64,000 nt of DNA from Ramlibacter sp. WS9 (GCF_003797765.1 NZ_RKMB01000001.1:1-64000), one strand, 5' to 3'; positions 53,600-63,027 are shown, numbered from the stretch's first letter. Notes: generated from the sequence alone by a model not told the origin. A program made the numbers and translations.

Positions 53600-55132
53600 A
53601 TGCCGCCTCACAACATGCTATTGATCGACTACTTCGAGCAGAGTGCCCGCAAGCGGCCCAACCATCCCTTCGTGCACTACGTGGACGATGACCCGGCGCA
53701 GGACCTTGTGCTGAGTTATGAGGCGGCCGATCTCGAGGCCAGTGCCTGCGCTACCCAGCTGCGCGACTTGGGTGCCGGTAGGGGTACGGTGGTCGGCTTG
53801 CTCATGGAAAACTCGCCGCAATGGCTGGTGTGGTATTTCGCGTGCCAGAAGATCGGTGCCATCTGCGCCGGGCTGAATCCCCAGCTCACCCACGGTGAGC
53901 TGGAGCAATCCCTGCGGTGCCTGGGAACCCGGCACCTGGTCTACAGCGCTGACTGCGCCGCCCTCGCGCAAGAGGCGGGCCGCCACCTCCCTGAGTTGCA
54001 AGTTTTGTTCGGCTTCGCAAAAGGTGCCGGGGCCATACACCGAGGTAGGGACGCCGAGCTTTCGGACGCAGACGGTCTCTCAGCCATTTTTACTTCGGGC
54101 ACCACTGGCGCGGCTCCGAAGGCCGCGCTCCAAACAAGCGCAGCGGTCGTTGCTGCCATCGGCAACTACATCAAGCACTTGAGGCTGGATACGCAGGACC
54201 GCATCATGCTGGTCACCCCCCTCAGCCACAGCGCGGCTCTCAATTGGGGCGTGAGCCTGGCGGTCATGTCCGGCGCCACACTGGTGCTCGCGCGCAAGTT
54301 CAGCGCCTCGCGCTTCTGGGAGCAAGCGGACCGCGGCCGACCCAGCGTCTTGTGGACGATGGGAACGATCCTTTTCATCCTGCTTGCGCAGCCACCGAGT
54401 GCAGTGGAGGCGCGCGTATCGCAGCAGCTGCAATTCATCTTCGGCGCTGGCTCTGCAACCCGCTGGCGGCAGCTAACCGAGCGCTGGCAGCGCCCGGTCA
54501 TTGATGGCTACGGGATGACTGAAACTTTCGGCACCTTGACGGAGCCGGACTGCCATGGGCTGGGCGGATCGCACGCATGTATCGGCCGACCTGTGGCGGG
54601 CGTGGACATGCGCATCGTCGATCCCCACTCGGGCGTCGAATGTGCACCGCGGGAGATCGGAGAAATCGTGACGCGCTTCGGCCAAGGCTTTGCCGGCTAT
54701 CTTGGCAACCCCGCCGCTTTCACCGAAGCAGTGCGTGAAGGCTGGTTCCACACCGGCGACCTGGCCTACAAGGACGAAGAGGGACGCTACTTCTTTGTTG
54801 ACCGCCTCAAGGCCATCATCCGCCGCGGCGGGGAGAACATTTCCAGCATCGAGGTCGAGGAGTGCCTGGCACGACATCCGGATGTCCTGGAGGCGATAGT
54901 CCTGCCGCAGCCCGACGACGTTCTGGGCGAAACCGTGCTGGCCGCGCTCGTCCCGCGGGATCCGCGACGCACGTTCACGATGGAGGAAGTCCGGACTTTT
55001 TGCGAAGGCCGGTTGGCGCGATTCAAGTGGCCGGAGCACGTGCGCACCATTGCGCCCAGCGTCGTGCCCCGCACAGGCGCCGGCAAGGTGCGCAAGTCCC
55101 TGTTGGCGAGGACCCTCAGTGATGCGCGCTGA
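53600..55132 (+). CDS. Acyl-CoA ligase (AMP-forming)
   Basis: A 510-residue class I adenylate-forming enzyme that activates a carboxylic acid with ATP and CoA. Motifs: P-loop IFTSGTTGAAPKAALQ, aromatic/ATP site DGYGMTETFGTLTE, WFHTGDLAYKDEEGRYFFVD, the hinge DRLKAIIRRGGENISSIEVE, and the catalytic Lys in GAGKVRKSLL. The substrate is unknown; it is shorter than long-chain ligases and similar to medium/aromatic ones. It starts 30 bases after crotonase 1 and its end overlaps the CoA-transferase by 11 bases. Confidence 0.92.
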   Translation: MPPHNMLLIDYFEQSARKRPNHPFVHYVDDDPAQDLVLSYEAADLEASACATQLRDLGAGRGTVVGLLMENSPQWLVWYFACQKIGAICAGLNPQLTHGELEQSLRCLGTRHLVYSADCAALAQEAGRHLPELQVLFGFAKGAGAIHRGRDAELSDADGLSAIFTSGTTGAAPKAALQTSAAVVAAIGNYIKHLRLDTQDRIMLVTPLSHSAALNWGVSLAVMSGATLVLARKFSASRFWEQADRGRPSVLWTMGTILFILLAQPPSAVEARVSQQLQFIFGAGSATRWRQLTERWQRPVIDGYGMTETFGTLTEPDCHGLGGSHACIGRPVAGVDMRIVDPHSGVECAPREIGEIVTRFGQGFAGYLGNPAAFTEAVREGWFHTGDLAYKDEEGRYFFVDRLKAIIRRGGENISSIEVEECLARHPDVLEAIVLPQPDDVLGETVLAALVPRDPRRTFTMEEVRTFCEGRLARFKWPEHVRTIAPSVVPRTGAGKVRKSLLARTLSDAR

Positions 55133-56900
55133 CACTGTCACGAGCGTCGCTGAACGCTGGAAGTCGCTGGCCGGTGGCCGCGCGCAAGGCCCGCGCTTCA
55201 TGGAACTGGCGGACGCTGTGCGGGAGGCTGTCCGCCACGGGGACACGTTGTATTTTGGCGGTTCCATGGCGCGACCGAATGCCGCCATGTTTGAGATCGT
55301 CCGCGCGTTCTGGGGCCGATCGCCTGCATTCACGCTGGTTGCGCCCGCAGTGGCGAATCAGCACGCGCCTATGGTGGCAGGTGGTCTGGTCAGCCGAGTC
55401 ATCAGTTCCATCCAGGCGATGACGTATCCGACGCCCGCTCCCCATCCGGTCTATGTCCAGGCGGCGCGCGAACACAGCGTGGTGTTCGAAAACTGGTCGC
55501 TGCTCACGCTCTCGCAAAGGCTGATGGCCGCTGCCATGGGATTGCCGTTCCTTCCTACCCGCTCTCTTGCGGGAAGCGATATGGCCACAGCACTTGCCAC
55601 AGAAACTGGAGACACGGCAGAGGTAGCCAGCCCGTTCGACGGCACGCCAACCCAAGTGGTGGCGCCGCTCGTCCCGGATGTGACCTTCGTTCATGGTCTG
55701 GCAGCGGACGAGGACGGCAACATCCTCATCTGTCCACCGCTCTATGACGGTATCTGGGCCGCCTTCTGCGCCAAGCGCACGGTCGTGGTGACGGTGGATC
55801 ACATGATTAGCCGTGAGGCCATGCGCCGGCATGCGGACCACGTGCGCATTCCGGCTCACGCCGTAGGCATCGTCTGCCATGTGCCGCTGGGCGGCCACCC
55901 CAATTCCCTGCCGAGCGCACCTGTCCCCGAGCTGGCGGGGTATCCCGACGACTACGCCTTTTTGCTCGACCTGCGCAACGCCGGGAAGTCAAAAGAGACT
56001 CTGTTGGCTTGGACCCAGGAGTGGATCCTGGATTGCAAGGACCACAACGCCTATTTGACCAAGCTGGGTAGTGAGCGCATTCACGCGCTGCGCGGCAGGG
56101 CGCTGGCGGACGGTTGGCGCTTCGAAGCTTGCGCGTTAGAAGCGACACCATGGCACCCTGCCAATGAAGCCGAAACCCATGTATGTCTGGCCGCGCGGGT
56201 CATCCGTCGCCGGCTCGAGCGGGGGGCGACTTCAGCCATGCTCGCCGGCCTCGGCATCTCCTCACTGGCGGCCTGGATGGCATCGATCCAGCGCGGGCAG
56301 GACGGTGTGCACTTGCCATTGATGGTCGAGTCCGGAATGTACGGCTACCTGCCTTCGCCCGGCGACCCGTTTCTTTTCAACTACCGCAACATGGCGGGTA
56401 GTGCGATGCTGAGCGACGCACTGGTCACCCTCGGACTGCTGACCGCCGGCTCATCGAATCGTGCGCTCGGCGTGCTAGGTGCGGCCCAGGTCGACGCGGC
56501 GGGCAACCTCAATACCAGCCAGTTGCCGAAGATGCTGCTCACCGGCTCGGGCGGCGCCAACGACATCGGCAGCGCCGCGGCGGATGTGATGGTGACCATT
56601 GCGCATTCGCCGGACCGACTGGTGCGCCAGGTCGACTTCATCACAACGCCGGGCCGCGCTGTGAAGGCCGTGGTTACGCCGCTGGCCGTGTTCGAGCGTG
56701 AGCAAGCCGATCAGCCTTTCACATTGACCGCGGTGATCGCCAGGGATGGCCTGCCACTGCAGACGCTGATCGAACAGGCATTGGACCGCTGTGCCTGGGA
56801 GGTTTCTGTCGCGCCAACGGTGCTCCTGGAGCCTTCGCCCGCGCCTGATGAACTTGCGCTGGCCCGCCAGCTAGACCCGGACGGCCTGTTCCTCGGCTGA
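55122..56900 (+). CDS. Fused alpha/beta CoA-transferase family protein
   Basis: A 592-residue protein with both halves of a CoA-transferase in one chain. The N-terminal (alpha-type) half has the glycine loop LYFGGSMARPNAAMFEIVRA, and the C-terminal (beta-type) half contains LPLMVESGMYG, with Glu403 at the catalytic position of the family, and GSGGANDIGSAAADVM. The latter motif is typical of the glutaconate CoA-transferase/IpdAB group, some of which are ring-opening hydrolases instead. ATG 55122 overlaps the ligase stop (55130-55132); GTG 55119 also possible. Most relatives are two separate genes. Confidence 0.85.
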   Translation: MRADTVTSVAERWKSLAGGRAQGPRFMELADAVREAVRHGDTLYFGGSMARPNAAMFEIVRAFWGRSPAFTLVAPAVANQHAPMVAGGLVSRVISSIQAMTYPTPAPHPVYVQAAREHSVVFENWSLLTLSQRLMAAAMGLPFLPTRSLAGSDMATALATETGDTAEVASPFDGTPTQVVAPLVPDVTFVHGLAADEDGNILICPPLYDGIWAAFCAKRTVVVTVDHMISREAMRRHADHVRIPAHAVGIVCHVPLGGHPNSLPSAPVPELAGYPDDYAFLLDLRNAGKSKETLLAWTQEWILDCKDHNAYLTKLGSERIHALRGRALADGWRFEACALEATPWHPANEAETHVCLAARVIRRRLERGATSAMLAGLGISSLAAWMASIQRGQDGVHLPLMVESGMYGYLPSPGDPFLFNYRNMAGSAMLSDALVTLGLLTAGSSNRALGVLGAAQVDAAGNLNTSQLPKMLLTGSGGANDIGSAAADVMVTIAHSPDRLVRQVDFITTPGRAVKAVVTPLAVFEREQADQPFTLTAVIARDGLPLQTLIEQALDRCAWEVSVAPTVLLEPSPAPDELALARQLDPDGLFLG

Positions 56901-56933
56901 GTTTCCTAAACCACCTTCCTCGAAAGAATCCGC

Positions 56934-57734
56934 ATGGACTACCAATGCATCCTCTATAGCGTCTGCGGCCCAGTGGCCCGGATCTCGCACAACCGGCCCG
57001 ACGCACGCAATGCCGAAAGCCAGGCGCTCCTCGACGAGATGGACGACGCCCTGTGCCGCGCCGCCGAGGACGCGGCCGTCAGAACAATCGTCCTGACCGG
57101 AGAGGGCGATCACTTCTCTGCCGGTCACGACCTCAAGGAAGCCGCGCAGAAGCGCTCGAACTTCACGGTCGAAGAGCGCTGGGCCTACGAGACGCGCTAC
57201 TACTTCGACTATGCAATGCGCATCTGGGACTGCCCCAAGCCGACCATCGCCGAAGTCAGCGGCGCCTGCGTAGCGGGGGGCTTCATGGTCGCCAACATGT
57301 GCGATCTGGTGGTGGCATCGCCCGACGCCTTCTTCTCCGACCCCGTGTGCCAGAGCCTGGGTACCGCGGCCGTGGAAGTGCTGGTTCACCCTTGGGTGAT
57401 GGGCGCGCGCAAGGCCAAGGAGTTTCTTTTTACCGGTGGCCGCATGACGGCCGAACAGGCGCTTGCCGTCGGAATGGTGAATCGCGTCGTTCCTCGCGAC
57501 CAGCTTCGAGCCGCTGTGGACGCGCTGGCGCTGCAGATTGCCGGCGGTGACAGCTTCGCCATGATGTTGGCCAAACGCTCCATCAACCGTGGGCTCGACA
57601 TACAGGGCATGCGTAGCGCGATGAGCGCGCACTTCGACGCCCACCAGCTCAGCCACCTCTCCGAATCCTTCCAGGCGCGCCGCAGCGAGGGACTGGGTCA
57701 ATCCATCCAGAGGGGTAAGGCCGCGCTCGCCTGA
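56934..57734 (+). CDS. Crotonase-fold protein lacking both catalytic glutamates (2)
   Basis: A 266-residue crotonase-superfamily protein with a normal oxyanion hole (HFSAGHDLK, SGACVAGG). Where hydratases have glutamates, this one has Met118 in GGFMVANMCDLV and Val138 in SDPVCQSLG, so it cannot be a standard enoyl-CoA hydratase. An Asp136 and Cys139 nearby could act instead. Enzymes of this fold also catalyse dehalogenation, decarboxylation, and ring opening of cyclic acyl-CoA. It starts 33 bases after the CoA-transferase. Confidence 0.88.
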   Translation: MDYQCILYSVCGPVARISHNRPDARNAESQALLDEMDDALCRAAEDAAVRTIVLTGEGDHFSAGHDLKEAAQKRSNFTVEERWAYETRYYFDYAMRIWDCPKPTIAEVSGACVAGGFMVANMCDLVVASPDAFFSDPVCQSLGTAAVEVLVHPWVMGARKAKEFLFTGGRMTAEQALAVGMVNRVVPRDQLRAAVDALALQIAGGDSFAMMLAKRSINRGLDIQGMRSAMSAHFDAHQLSHLSESFQARRSEGLGQSIQRGKAALA

Positions 57735-57771
57735 CCCCACCTTTCTTCAAGCACACCAACCGGAGACAACA

Positions 57772-58899
57772 ATGACGCTTCTCTACAAATTGGCCCGAAC
57801 GGCGGCCGCCGTAACGATGGCACTGATTGCGGGCACCGCCTCGGCACAGGCCGTATCCAACGCCGAGCCCATCAAGATCGGATTCACCTCAGCCACCAAG
57901 ACCTTGCTGGGGTCGCAAATGCTCAAGGGCGCGCAATACGCGATGACGCAGCTCAACGCCGCCGGCGGTGTGCTGGGCCGAAAGGTCGAGCTGGTCGTGT
58001 ACGACACCGCGCTTAATCCGGCCGAAGGTTCCAACGTGGCGCAGCGCCTGGTCACGGAGAACAAGGTGAAGTTCGTCGCTGGTGAAGTGAGCAGCACGGT
58101 GGCTTTCGCGATGATCCCCACGTTCAAGCGGGCCGGCGTGCTGTACATGGCCGGCATCCCCAAGCATCCGGATGTCACCACCAAGGGCTACGACAGGCTG
58201 TTCCGCCTCAACTCCACCACCGAAATGGATGCCCGGGCCCTCAAGCCGGTGCTGATCGCCAGATTCCCCGGAAAGAAAGTCGCGTTGTTCAACGAGAACA
58301 CGGACTTCGGCCTGGATGGGCGCAAGCACTTGAAGGCGATCTTCAACGAACCAGGGCAAATTGTCTTCGATGAAACGTACGACATCAGTCAGTCCGACTT
58401 CAACGCGGTCGTGACGAACATGCGCCGCAGCAAGGCCGACGTGCTGTGCATCACCGGCACCAATCCAGAGCACTACGGGAACGTGATCCGCATGGCAGCT
58501 GAGATCGGCTTCAAGCCCTCCATCTGCCTGATGCCGGGCATTCTTTACCCGGGCGCGCTCAAGATCACAGGCCCCGCGGCCGAGGGTGCCGTGAGCGCCG
58601 ATATCTACGTGCCCTCGCTGGACAACCCGGTCAACAAGGCCTTTGTCGAAGGCTACAAGAAGGCTCACGGCGACGAGCCGGACAAGAGCGTGGCCATTGG
58701 CTACGAGAGCATCACCTTGCTGGCCGCCGCCATGACCGCTGCCAAAACCGTGGAGGATCCAGGCAAGGTTGCAGAAGTGCTGAAGGCCGGCACCTGGCAA
58801 ACACCTCGGGGCGGGGTGCGCTTCGCGCAAGACGGCCAGGCCAATGGCGCGTATGCCCTGCTCACCGTCCGTGACGGCCGCATAGCAGTCAGCAAGTAA
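57772..58899 (+). CDS. ABC transporter substrate-binding protein (LivJ-like)
   Basis: A 375-residue periplasmic binding protein of the branched-chain amino acid/amide/aromatic acid type. The signal peptide is LARTAAAVTMALIAGTASAQ; the mature protein begins EPIKIGFTSATKTLLGSQML and has two lobes with GGVLGRKVELVVYDTALNPA, VKFVAGEVSSTVAFAMIPTF and GYESITLLAAAMTAAKTV. In this cluster it should bind the substrate for the ligase pathway rather than amino acids. No membrane anchor. Confidence 0.92.
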   Translation: MTLLYKLARTAAAVTMALIAGTASAQAVSNAEPIKIGFTSATKTLLGSQMLKGAQYAMTQLNAAGGVLGRKVELVVYDTALNPAEGSNVAQRLVTENKVKFVAGEVSSTVAFAMIPTFKRAGVLYMAGIPKHPDVTTKGYDRLFRLNSTTEMDARALKPVLIARFPGKKVALFNENTDFGLDGRKHLKAIFNEPGQIVFDETYDISQSDFNAVVTNMRRSKADVLCITGTNPEHYGNVIRMAAEIGFKPSICLMPGILYPGALKITGPAAEGAVSADIYVPSLDNPVNKAFVEGYKKAHGDEPDKSVAIGYESITLLAAAMTAAKTVEDPGKVAEVLKAGTWQTPRGGVRFAQDGQANGAYALLTVRDGRIAVSK

Positions 58900-59000
58900 G
58901 GCGCCCCGGCGCCGCGGCAATGCCTGCCGGCGCCTGCCGGCGGACCCCCGTACCGCCGCCGCCAAGCGCGCGCGGTCCCCACACGTTCCTGGCTCGCAAG

Positions 59001-59867
59001 ATGGATACCTTCATTCTCCAACAAGTCCTCAACGGGCTTAGCACCGGCATGACCTATGTGGTGCTGGCCCTGGGCCTCACGCTGGTGTTCGGCGTGCTCC
59101 ACGTGATGAACTTCGCTCATGGCGACCTGTACATGGTCGGCGCTCTGATTGCCTTCATTGCGGCGGCGCAGCACCAGTTGCCGTATGGCTGGGCAGTCCT
59201 GCTGGCCATTGGCTGCTCCGGGCTGCTGGCAATCGTCATCGACAGGCTGGCGGTCCGCCCTCTGGTCGCGCGCAAACAGGGATCGGCCGATACGCTCCTC
59301 AGCACGTACGCGTTGAGTCTGCTTGTCTCAGAGGCGGTACTCGCCGTCTGGGGACCTACTCCACAGGCGGTCCCTGGTCTTGTCGGCAGCGTGGACTTCA
59401 TAGGCATCACGCTGACCTACCAGAGAACGCTGGTGTTGGTGGCCGGCCTGCTGATGGTCGCCGGCGTGCACATGGTCCTACGTCATACCCTGTTCGGCAA
59501 ACAGATCCGTGCCCTCGCCGAAGACCGCTTCGCCGCCGCTGTAGTGGGCATCCCCGTGCGCCGGATTGGATCGCAGACCTTCGTTCTGGCCGGTGTGCTG
59601 GCCGGCGCGGCCGGCGCGCTGATGGTGCCGGTACTGACGTTTTCGCCGGTGATGGGCCACAACGTGTTGACCAAGATATTTGCCGTAGTGGTGATCGGCG
59701 GCATGGGAAGTGTGCGCGGCACGCTTGTCTGTGGCTTGGCCCTGGGCGTGCTCGAGACCTTCGGCAGCATGTATTTCAGTGCCACGGTGAACCTTGCGCT
59801 TGTGTATGTACTTCTGTTGCTGGTGCTGTTGTTCAAGCCTGCCGGCCTGTTCGGAAAGAAGGGCTGA
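59001..59867 (+). CDS. livH: ABC transporter permease, LivH type
   Basis: A 288-residue inner-membrane permease with about eight helices. The start MDTFILQQVLNGLSTGMTYV and LVFGVLHVMNFAHGDLYMVG, then the late motif VIGGMGSVRGTLVCGLALG, are LivH hallmarks. It pairs with the LivM domain of the next protein. ATG 59001; longer frames upstream are Pro/Arg-rich noise. Gene symbol denotes type only. Confidence 0.93.
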   Translation: MDTFILQQVLNGLSTGMTYVVLALGLTLVFGVLHVMNFAHGDLYMVGALIAFIAAAQHQLPYGWAVLLAIGCSGLLAIVIDRLAVRPLVARKQGSADTLLSTYALSLLVSEAVLAVWGPTPQAVPGLVGSVDFIGITLTYQRTLVLVAGLLMVAGVHMVLRHTLFGKQIRALAEDRFAAAVVGIPVRRIGSQTFVLAGVLAGAAGALMVPVLTFSPVMGHNVLTKIFAVVVIGGMGSVRGTLVCGLALGVLETFGSMYFSATVNLALVYVLLLLVLLFKPAGLFGKKG

Positions 59868-59871
59868 GGCC

Positions 59872-61641
59872 ATGCGCAAGACTGCAATTCTTCTTGTCGG
59901 CGTTATCGCTATTGCAGCGGTCTCGACGTTGCTGACGCCCTACCTGAGCGGTCTGGCGCTCACTGCCATTGCTTTCGCCATCCTGGGCCTGAGCGTCAAT
60001 CTCGTCTACGGCTATCTGGGTTACCTCTCGTTCGGTCATGCCGCGTTCTCGGGCCTGGGCGCGTATGGCGCAGGGCTGCTGTACGTGCAGTTGGGCATCC
60101 CGTTCAGTGTGGCTGCTCCGTTGGCACTGCTCCCGCCTGTAGTGCTGGGTGCACTCGTCGGCTTTGCTTCACTGCGAGTGGGCGGTGCCTACTTCGCCAT
60201 TGCCACGCTAGCCAGTGCGGAAATCCTGCGCTTGGTCTCGACGAGTTGGGTTTCGCTAACCCGTGGCCCGCTGGGTGTGGTGGTGCCGCTGCCCGGCATC
60301 GATTGGCTGGACGGTCTCGGCCTCCAATTCCATCAATATCACCTGTGGATAGCGATCGCCTTGCTATCTACAGTGCTCCTCGGCATGCGCCGGCTCATGG
60401 CTAGCCCGATTGGCCGCTCCTGGTTGGCTATCCGCGAATCCATTGCGCTGGCGGAATCCGTAGGCATTCCCACGTTGCGGGTGCGGGTGGTCAACATCGC
60501 GCTATCTGGCGGGCTGGCGGGGCTGGCCGGGGTGTTGCTCGTGCCAAAGGTGCTCGTGCTTTCGCCCGACCTGTTCAATCCCTCGTACTCTGCCATCGGT
60601 CTGCTGATCGTGATCCTTGGAGGACGGGGCACGCTGGTGGGCCCCCTCATCGGTGGAGTGGTGTTTGCCGTCTTGCCGGAGACATTGCGCACCATCGACG
60701 AGTACCGGATGATCGTCTTCGCTGGCTTGCTTCTCTTGGCCGTGCGCACCCAATCGCACGGCATCGTGAATTTGCTGGAGCCGCTGTGGAAACGCCGCCC
60801 CGCAGTGATGGCGATCCCAAATGGCTCGGATGTGGCGCATCCAACTACCCCGACGGTCGTCCGATCCTCACCGGCAGTTGTGCCTGATGGACCTGTGCTG
60901 CAAGTACGCAAGTTGCAGAAGCACTACGCCGGGGTGCGTGCGGTCGATGGGAGCCACTTCGATGTGCACCGCCGGGAAATCTTCGGGGTCATTGGCCCCA
61001 ACGGCGCCGGCAAGACAACACTGCTGAAGCTGGTGAGTGGCTTCGAGCTGCCTACAGCGGGTGAGATTCACGCCTTTGGCCGTCCGGTCGCAGCCCTCGC
61101 GCCGCACCGACTGGCGGCACTAGGTGTGGTGCGCACGTTTCAACACACGGAGTTGTACAGGGGCCTCACTGTGGCCGAGAACGTCATGACCGGCACCTAC
61201 CTGGTCGGGAAGGTGTCGCTGTGGCGCGCACTGGTCGGTGGTGCGGAGTTCCGTCGTTCGGAGGCGGAGCGGTCCTCGGTGGCGCGCCACGCCATGCACT
61301 TAGTGGGTTTGCTCGATAAGCAGAACACACGGGCTGACGAGTTGTCGTACGGTGAGCAGAAGCTGTTGTCGATTGCCTTGGCCCTGGCGGCTGGCCCGCG
61401 ACTGCTGCTGCTAGATGAACCGGCTGCCGGCTTGAACCACTCGGAGGCAGACCAGTTGCAGTGCACGCTGCAGCGCCTGCGCGACGAGGGCCTGACCATC
61501 GTTCTGGTGGATCACAACCTGAAGCTGATGATGTCTGTATGCGACCGAATGCTGGTCGTCAATCACGGAGTCCCGATCACGGTGGGCACACCGAAACAGG
61601 TTTCGGACAACCCTCAGGTCCGGGAGGCCTATCTTGGATAA
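59872..61641 (+). CDS. Fused LivM permease and LivG ATPase
   Basis: A 589-residue protein joining a LivM permease to a LivG ATPase. Residues about 1-310 hold the LivM helices with VNLVYGYLGYLSFGHAAFSG and ILGGRGTLVGPLIGGVVF; about 330-589 is the ATPase, with Walker A IGPNGAGKTTLLKL (Lys381), signature ELSYGEQKLLSIALAL and Walker B LLLLDEPAAGLNH, plus the LivG-type C terminus. The linker (VAIPNGSDVAHPTTPTVV) is flexible. Fused forms occur in some betaproteobacteria. Its stop overlaps the livF TTG by 8 bases. Confidence 0.92.
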   Translation: MRKTAILLVGVIAIAAVSTLLTPYLSGLALTAIAFAILGLSVNLVYGYLGYLSFGHAAFSGLGAYGAGLLYVQLGIPFSVAAPLALLPPVVLGALVGFASLRVGGAYFAIATLASAEILRLVSTSWVSLTRGPLGVVVPLPGIDWLDGLGLQFHQYHLWIAIALLSTVLLGMRRLMASPIGRSWLAIRESIALAESVGIPTLRVRVVNIALSGGLAGLAGVLLVPKVLVLSPDLFNPSYSAIGLLIVILGGRGTLVGPLIGGVVFAVLPETLRTIDEYRMIVFAGLLLLAVRTQSHGIVNLLEPLWKRRPAVMAIPNGSDVAHPTTPTVVRSSPAVVPDGPVLQVRKLQKHYAGVRAVDGSHFDVHRREIFGVIGPNGAGKTTLLKLVSGFELPTAGEIHAFGRPVAALAPHRLAALGVVRTFQHTELYRGLTVAENVMTGTYLVGKVSLWRALVGGAEFRRSEAERSSVARHAMHLVGLLDKQNTRADELSYGEQKLLSIALALAAGPRLLLLDEPAAGLNHSEADQLQCTLQRLRDEGLTIVLVDHNLKLMMSVCDRMLVVNHGVPITVGTPKQVSDNPQVREAYLG

Positions 61642-62362
61642 GCAAGCGGGCACAAACCCCATCCTGGACGTGCAGGCGGCCACTGTAAGTTACGGCAAGA
61701 CCGTGGCCACGCGCGGTGTCGAATTTCAAGTCAACGAAGGCGAAGTAGTCGCCCTGGTGGGTGCCAACGGCGCGGGCAAGTCATCGCTGCTGAAGGCAAT
61801 TCTGAGCGTTGGCGGCAGTCTCCAGGGGCGCATCTCCTTCGGAGGCGAAGACGTGACTGAGCTGTCGGCCGAGCGCAAGGTGGCGTTGGGAATAGCGCTG
61901 GTACCCGAAGGGCGCCACGTGTTTCCCACGCTGACCGTGCTGGAGAACTTGGAGTTGGGTTTCAACCGCGGCACCCGTCACGACAAGCCGCGTCGGATCG
62001 AGCAGATGTACGCGTTGTTTCCGAAGTTGAGGGAGCGCCGCCAGCAGGCGGCCGGCACGCTGTCGGGCGGCGAGCAGCAGATGCTGGCCATTGGGCGCGC
62101 GCTGATGTCCGCGCCCCGTCTGCTGATGCTCGACGAGCCGACTCTGGGCCTGGCGCCATTGATCGTGGCCGACGTTGCCGCATTGCTCTCCTCGCTGCGC
62201 GCCCAGGGTCAGTCCATCCTGTTGGCCGAGCAGAACGCTCGAATGTCTTTGGGCGTATCGAACCGGGCCTATGTGCTCGCGCAGGGTGAGGTGGTGCAAC
62301 AAGGCGAGTCGGCCGTACTTGCGGCATCGGACCACATACGCAAGGCCTACCTGGGGCTCTAA
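61634..62362 (+). CDS. livF: ABC transporter ATPase, LivF type
   Basis: A 242-residue ATPase that pairs with the LivG domain. Walker A LVGANGAGKSSLLKAI, signature LSGGEQQMLAIGRALM, Walker B LLMLDEPTLGLAP and the LivF end YLGL are all present. It starts at TTG 61634, inside the end of the fused gene. All parts of a LivHMGF-type importer are thus present, in three genes plus the binding protein. Confidence 0.93.
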   Translation: MDKQAGTNPILDVQAATVSYGKTVATRGVEFQVNEGEVVALVGANGAGKSSLLKAILSVGGSLQGRISFGGEDVTELSAERKVALGIALVPEGRHVFPTLTVLENLELGFNRGTRHDKPRRIEQMYALFPKLRERRQQAAGTLSGGEQQMLAIGRALMSAPRLLMLDEPTLGLAPLIVADVAALLSSLRAQGQSILLAEQNARMSLGVSNRAYVLAQGEVVQQGESAVLAASDHIRKAYLGL

Positions 62363-62370
62363 GGTTGGAC

Positions 62371-63027
62371 ATGGAACCAAGCACATCACGGGCGACGCCC
62401 GCGGCCACCCCAGCGACGGTCGAAATCGACCTGCCTAGCCTAGCCTGGGCAGATCAATACAAAATCCTGTCCAGCACCGTGATACCCCGGCCGATTGCGC
62501 TCGTCTCCACGGCCGGCCCGGCGGGTACCAATGCGGCGCCCTTCAGCTTCTTCAATGCGGTGGCGTTTTGCCCACCGATGCTGATGATTTCCATTGGTTC
62601 GCCCGCGGGCGGCGAGGGAGAAAAGCATACCCTGACCAACCTTCGGGCCAACGGAGAATGTGTCGTGCACATCGTGGACGATGCGAATAAGGAGCGCATG
62701 AACCGCTGTGCGCCCGAGTACCCGATCGGGGTCAACGAAATCGCACTTGCGGGGTTCACCACCATCGCCTCCACTATGGTGCAGCCGCCACGCATCGCAG
62801 AACTGCCGGTGCAGTACGAATGCAGGGTCCACAGCATCCAGCCGCTGGGTTCGCCGCCTTGCCATCTTGTGCTGCTGGAGGTGGTCGCTGCACACATTCG
62901 TCGAGATGCAATCGACGAGCGCCACCGCATTGACTTGTTGCGGCTCAATCCCATCGGCCGGCTTTCGAGCCCTGGCATGTACACGCGTATCACGGACAAC
63001 TTCCGAATGGACGTGCCGGCAATCTGA
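62371..63027 (+). CDS. Flavin reductase family protein (FMN-binding split barrel)
   Basis: A 218-residue protein of the flavin-reductase-like DIM6/NTAB type: [60 protein letters not shown], and a C-terminal [19 protein letters not shown]. It binds FMN and may supply reduced flavin to a monooxygenase; no oxygenase gene is in the window. ATG 62371 is 8 bases after the livF stop, and a TTG 6 bases earlier is also possible. It appears to be the last gene of the TetR-controlled run. Confidence 0.88.
   Translation: MEPSTSRATPAATPATVEIDLPSLAWADQYKILSSTVIPRPIALVSTAGPAGTNAAPFSFFNAVAFCPPMLMISIGSPAGGEGEKHTLTNLRANGECVVHIVDDANKERMNRCAPEYPIGVNEIALAGFTTIASTMVQPPRIAELPVQYECRVHSIQPLGSPPCHLVLLEVVAAHIRRDAIDERHRIDLLRLNPIGRLSSPGMYTRITDNFRMDVPAI

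Noticed and set aside
57772-62362. Branched-chain amino acid transport as the role of the Liv-type genes
   Set aside because: The genes lie within a CoA-ligase/crotonase run behind a TetR switch; this family also imports aromatic acids, amides and urea, so leucine transport is the less likely reading.
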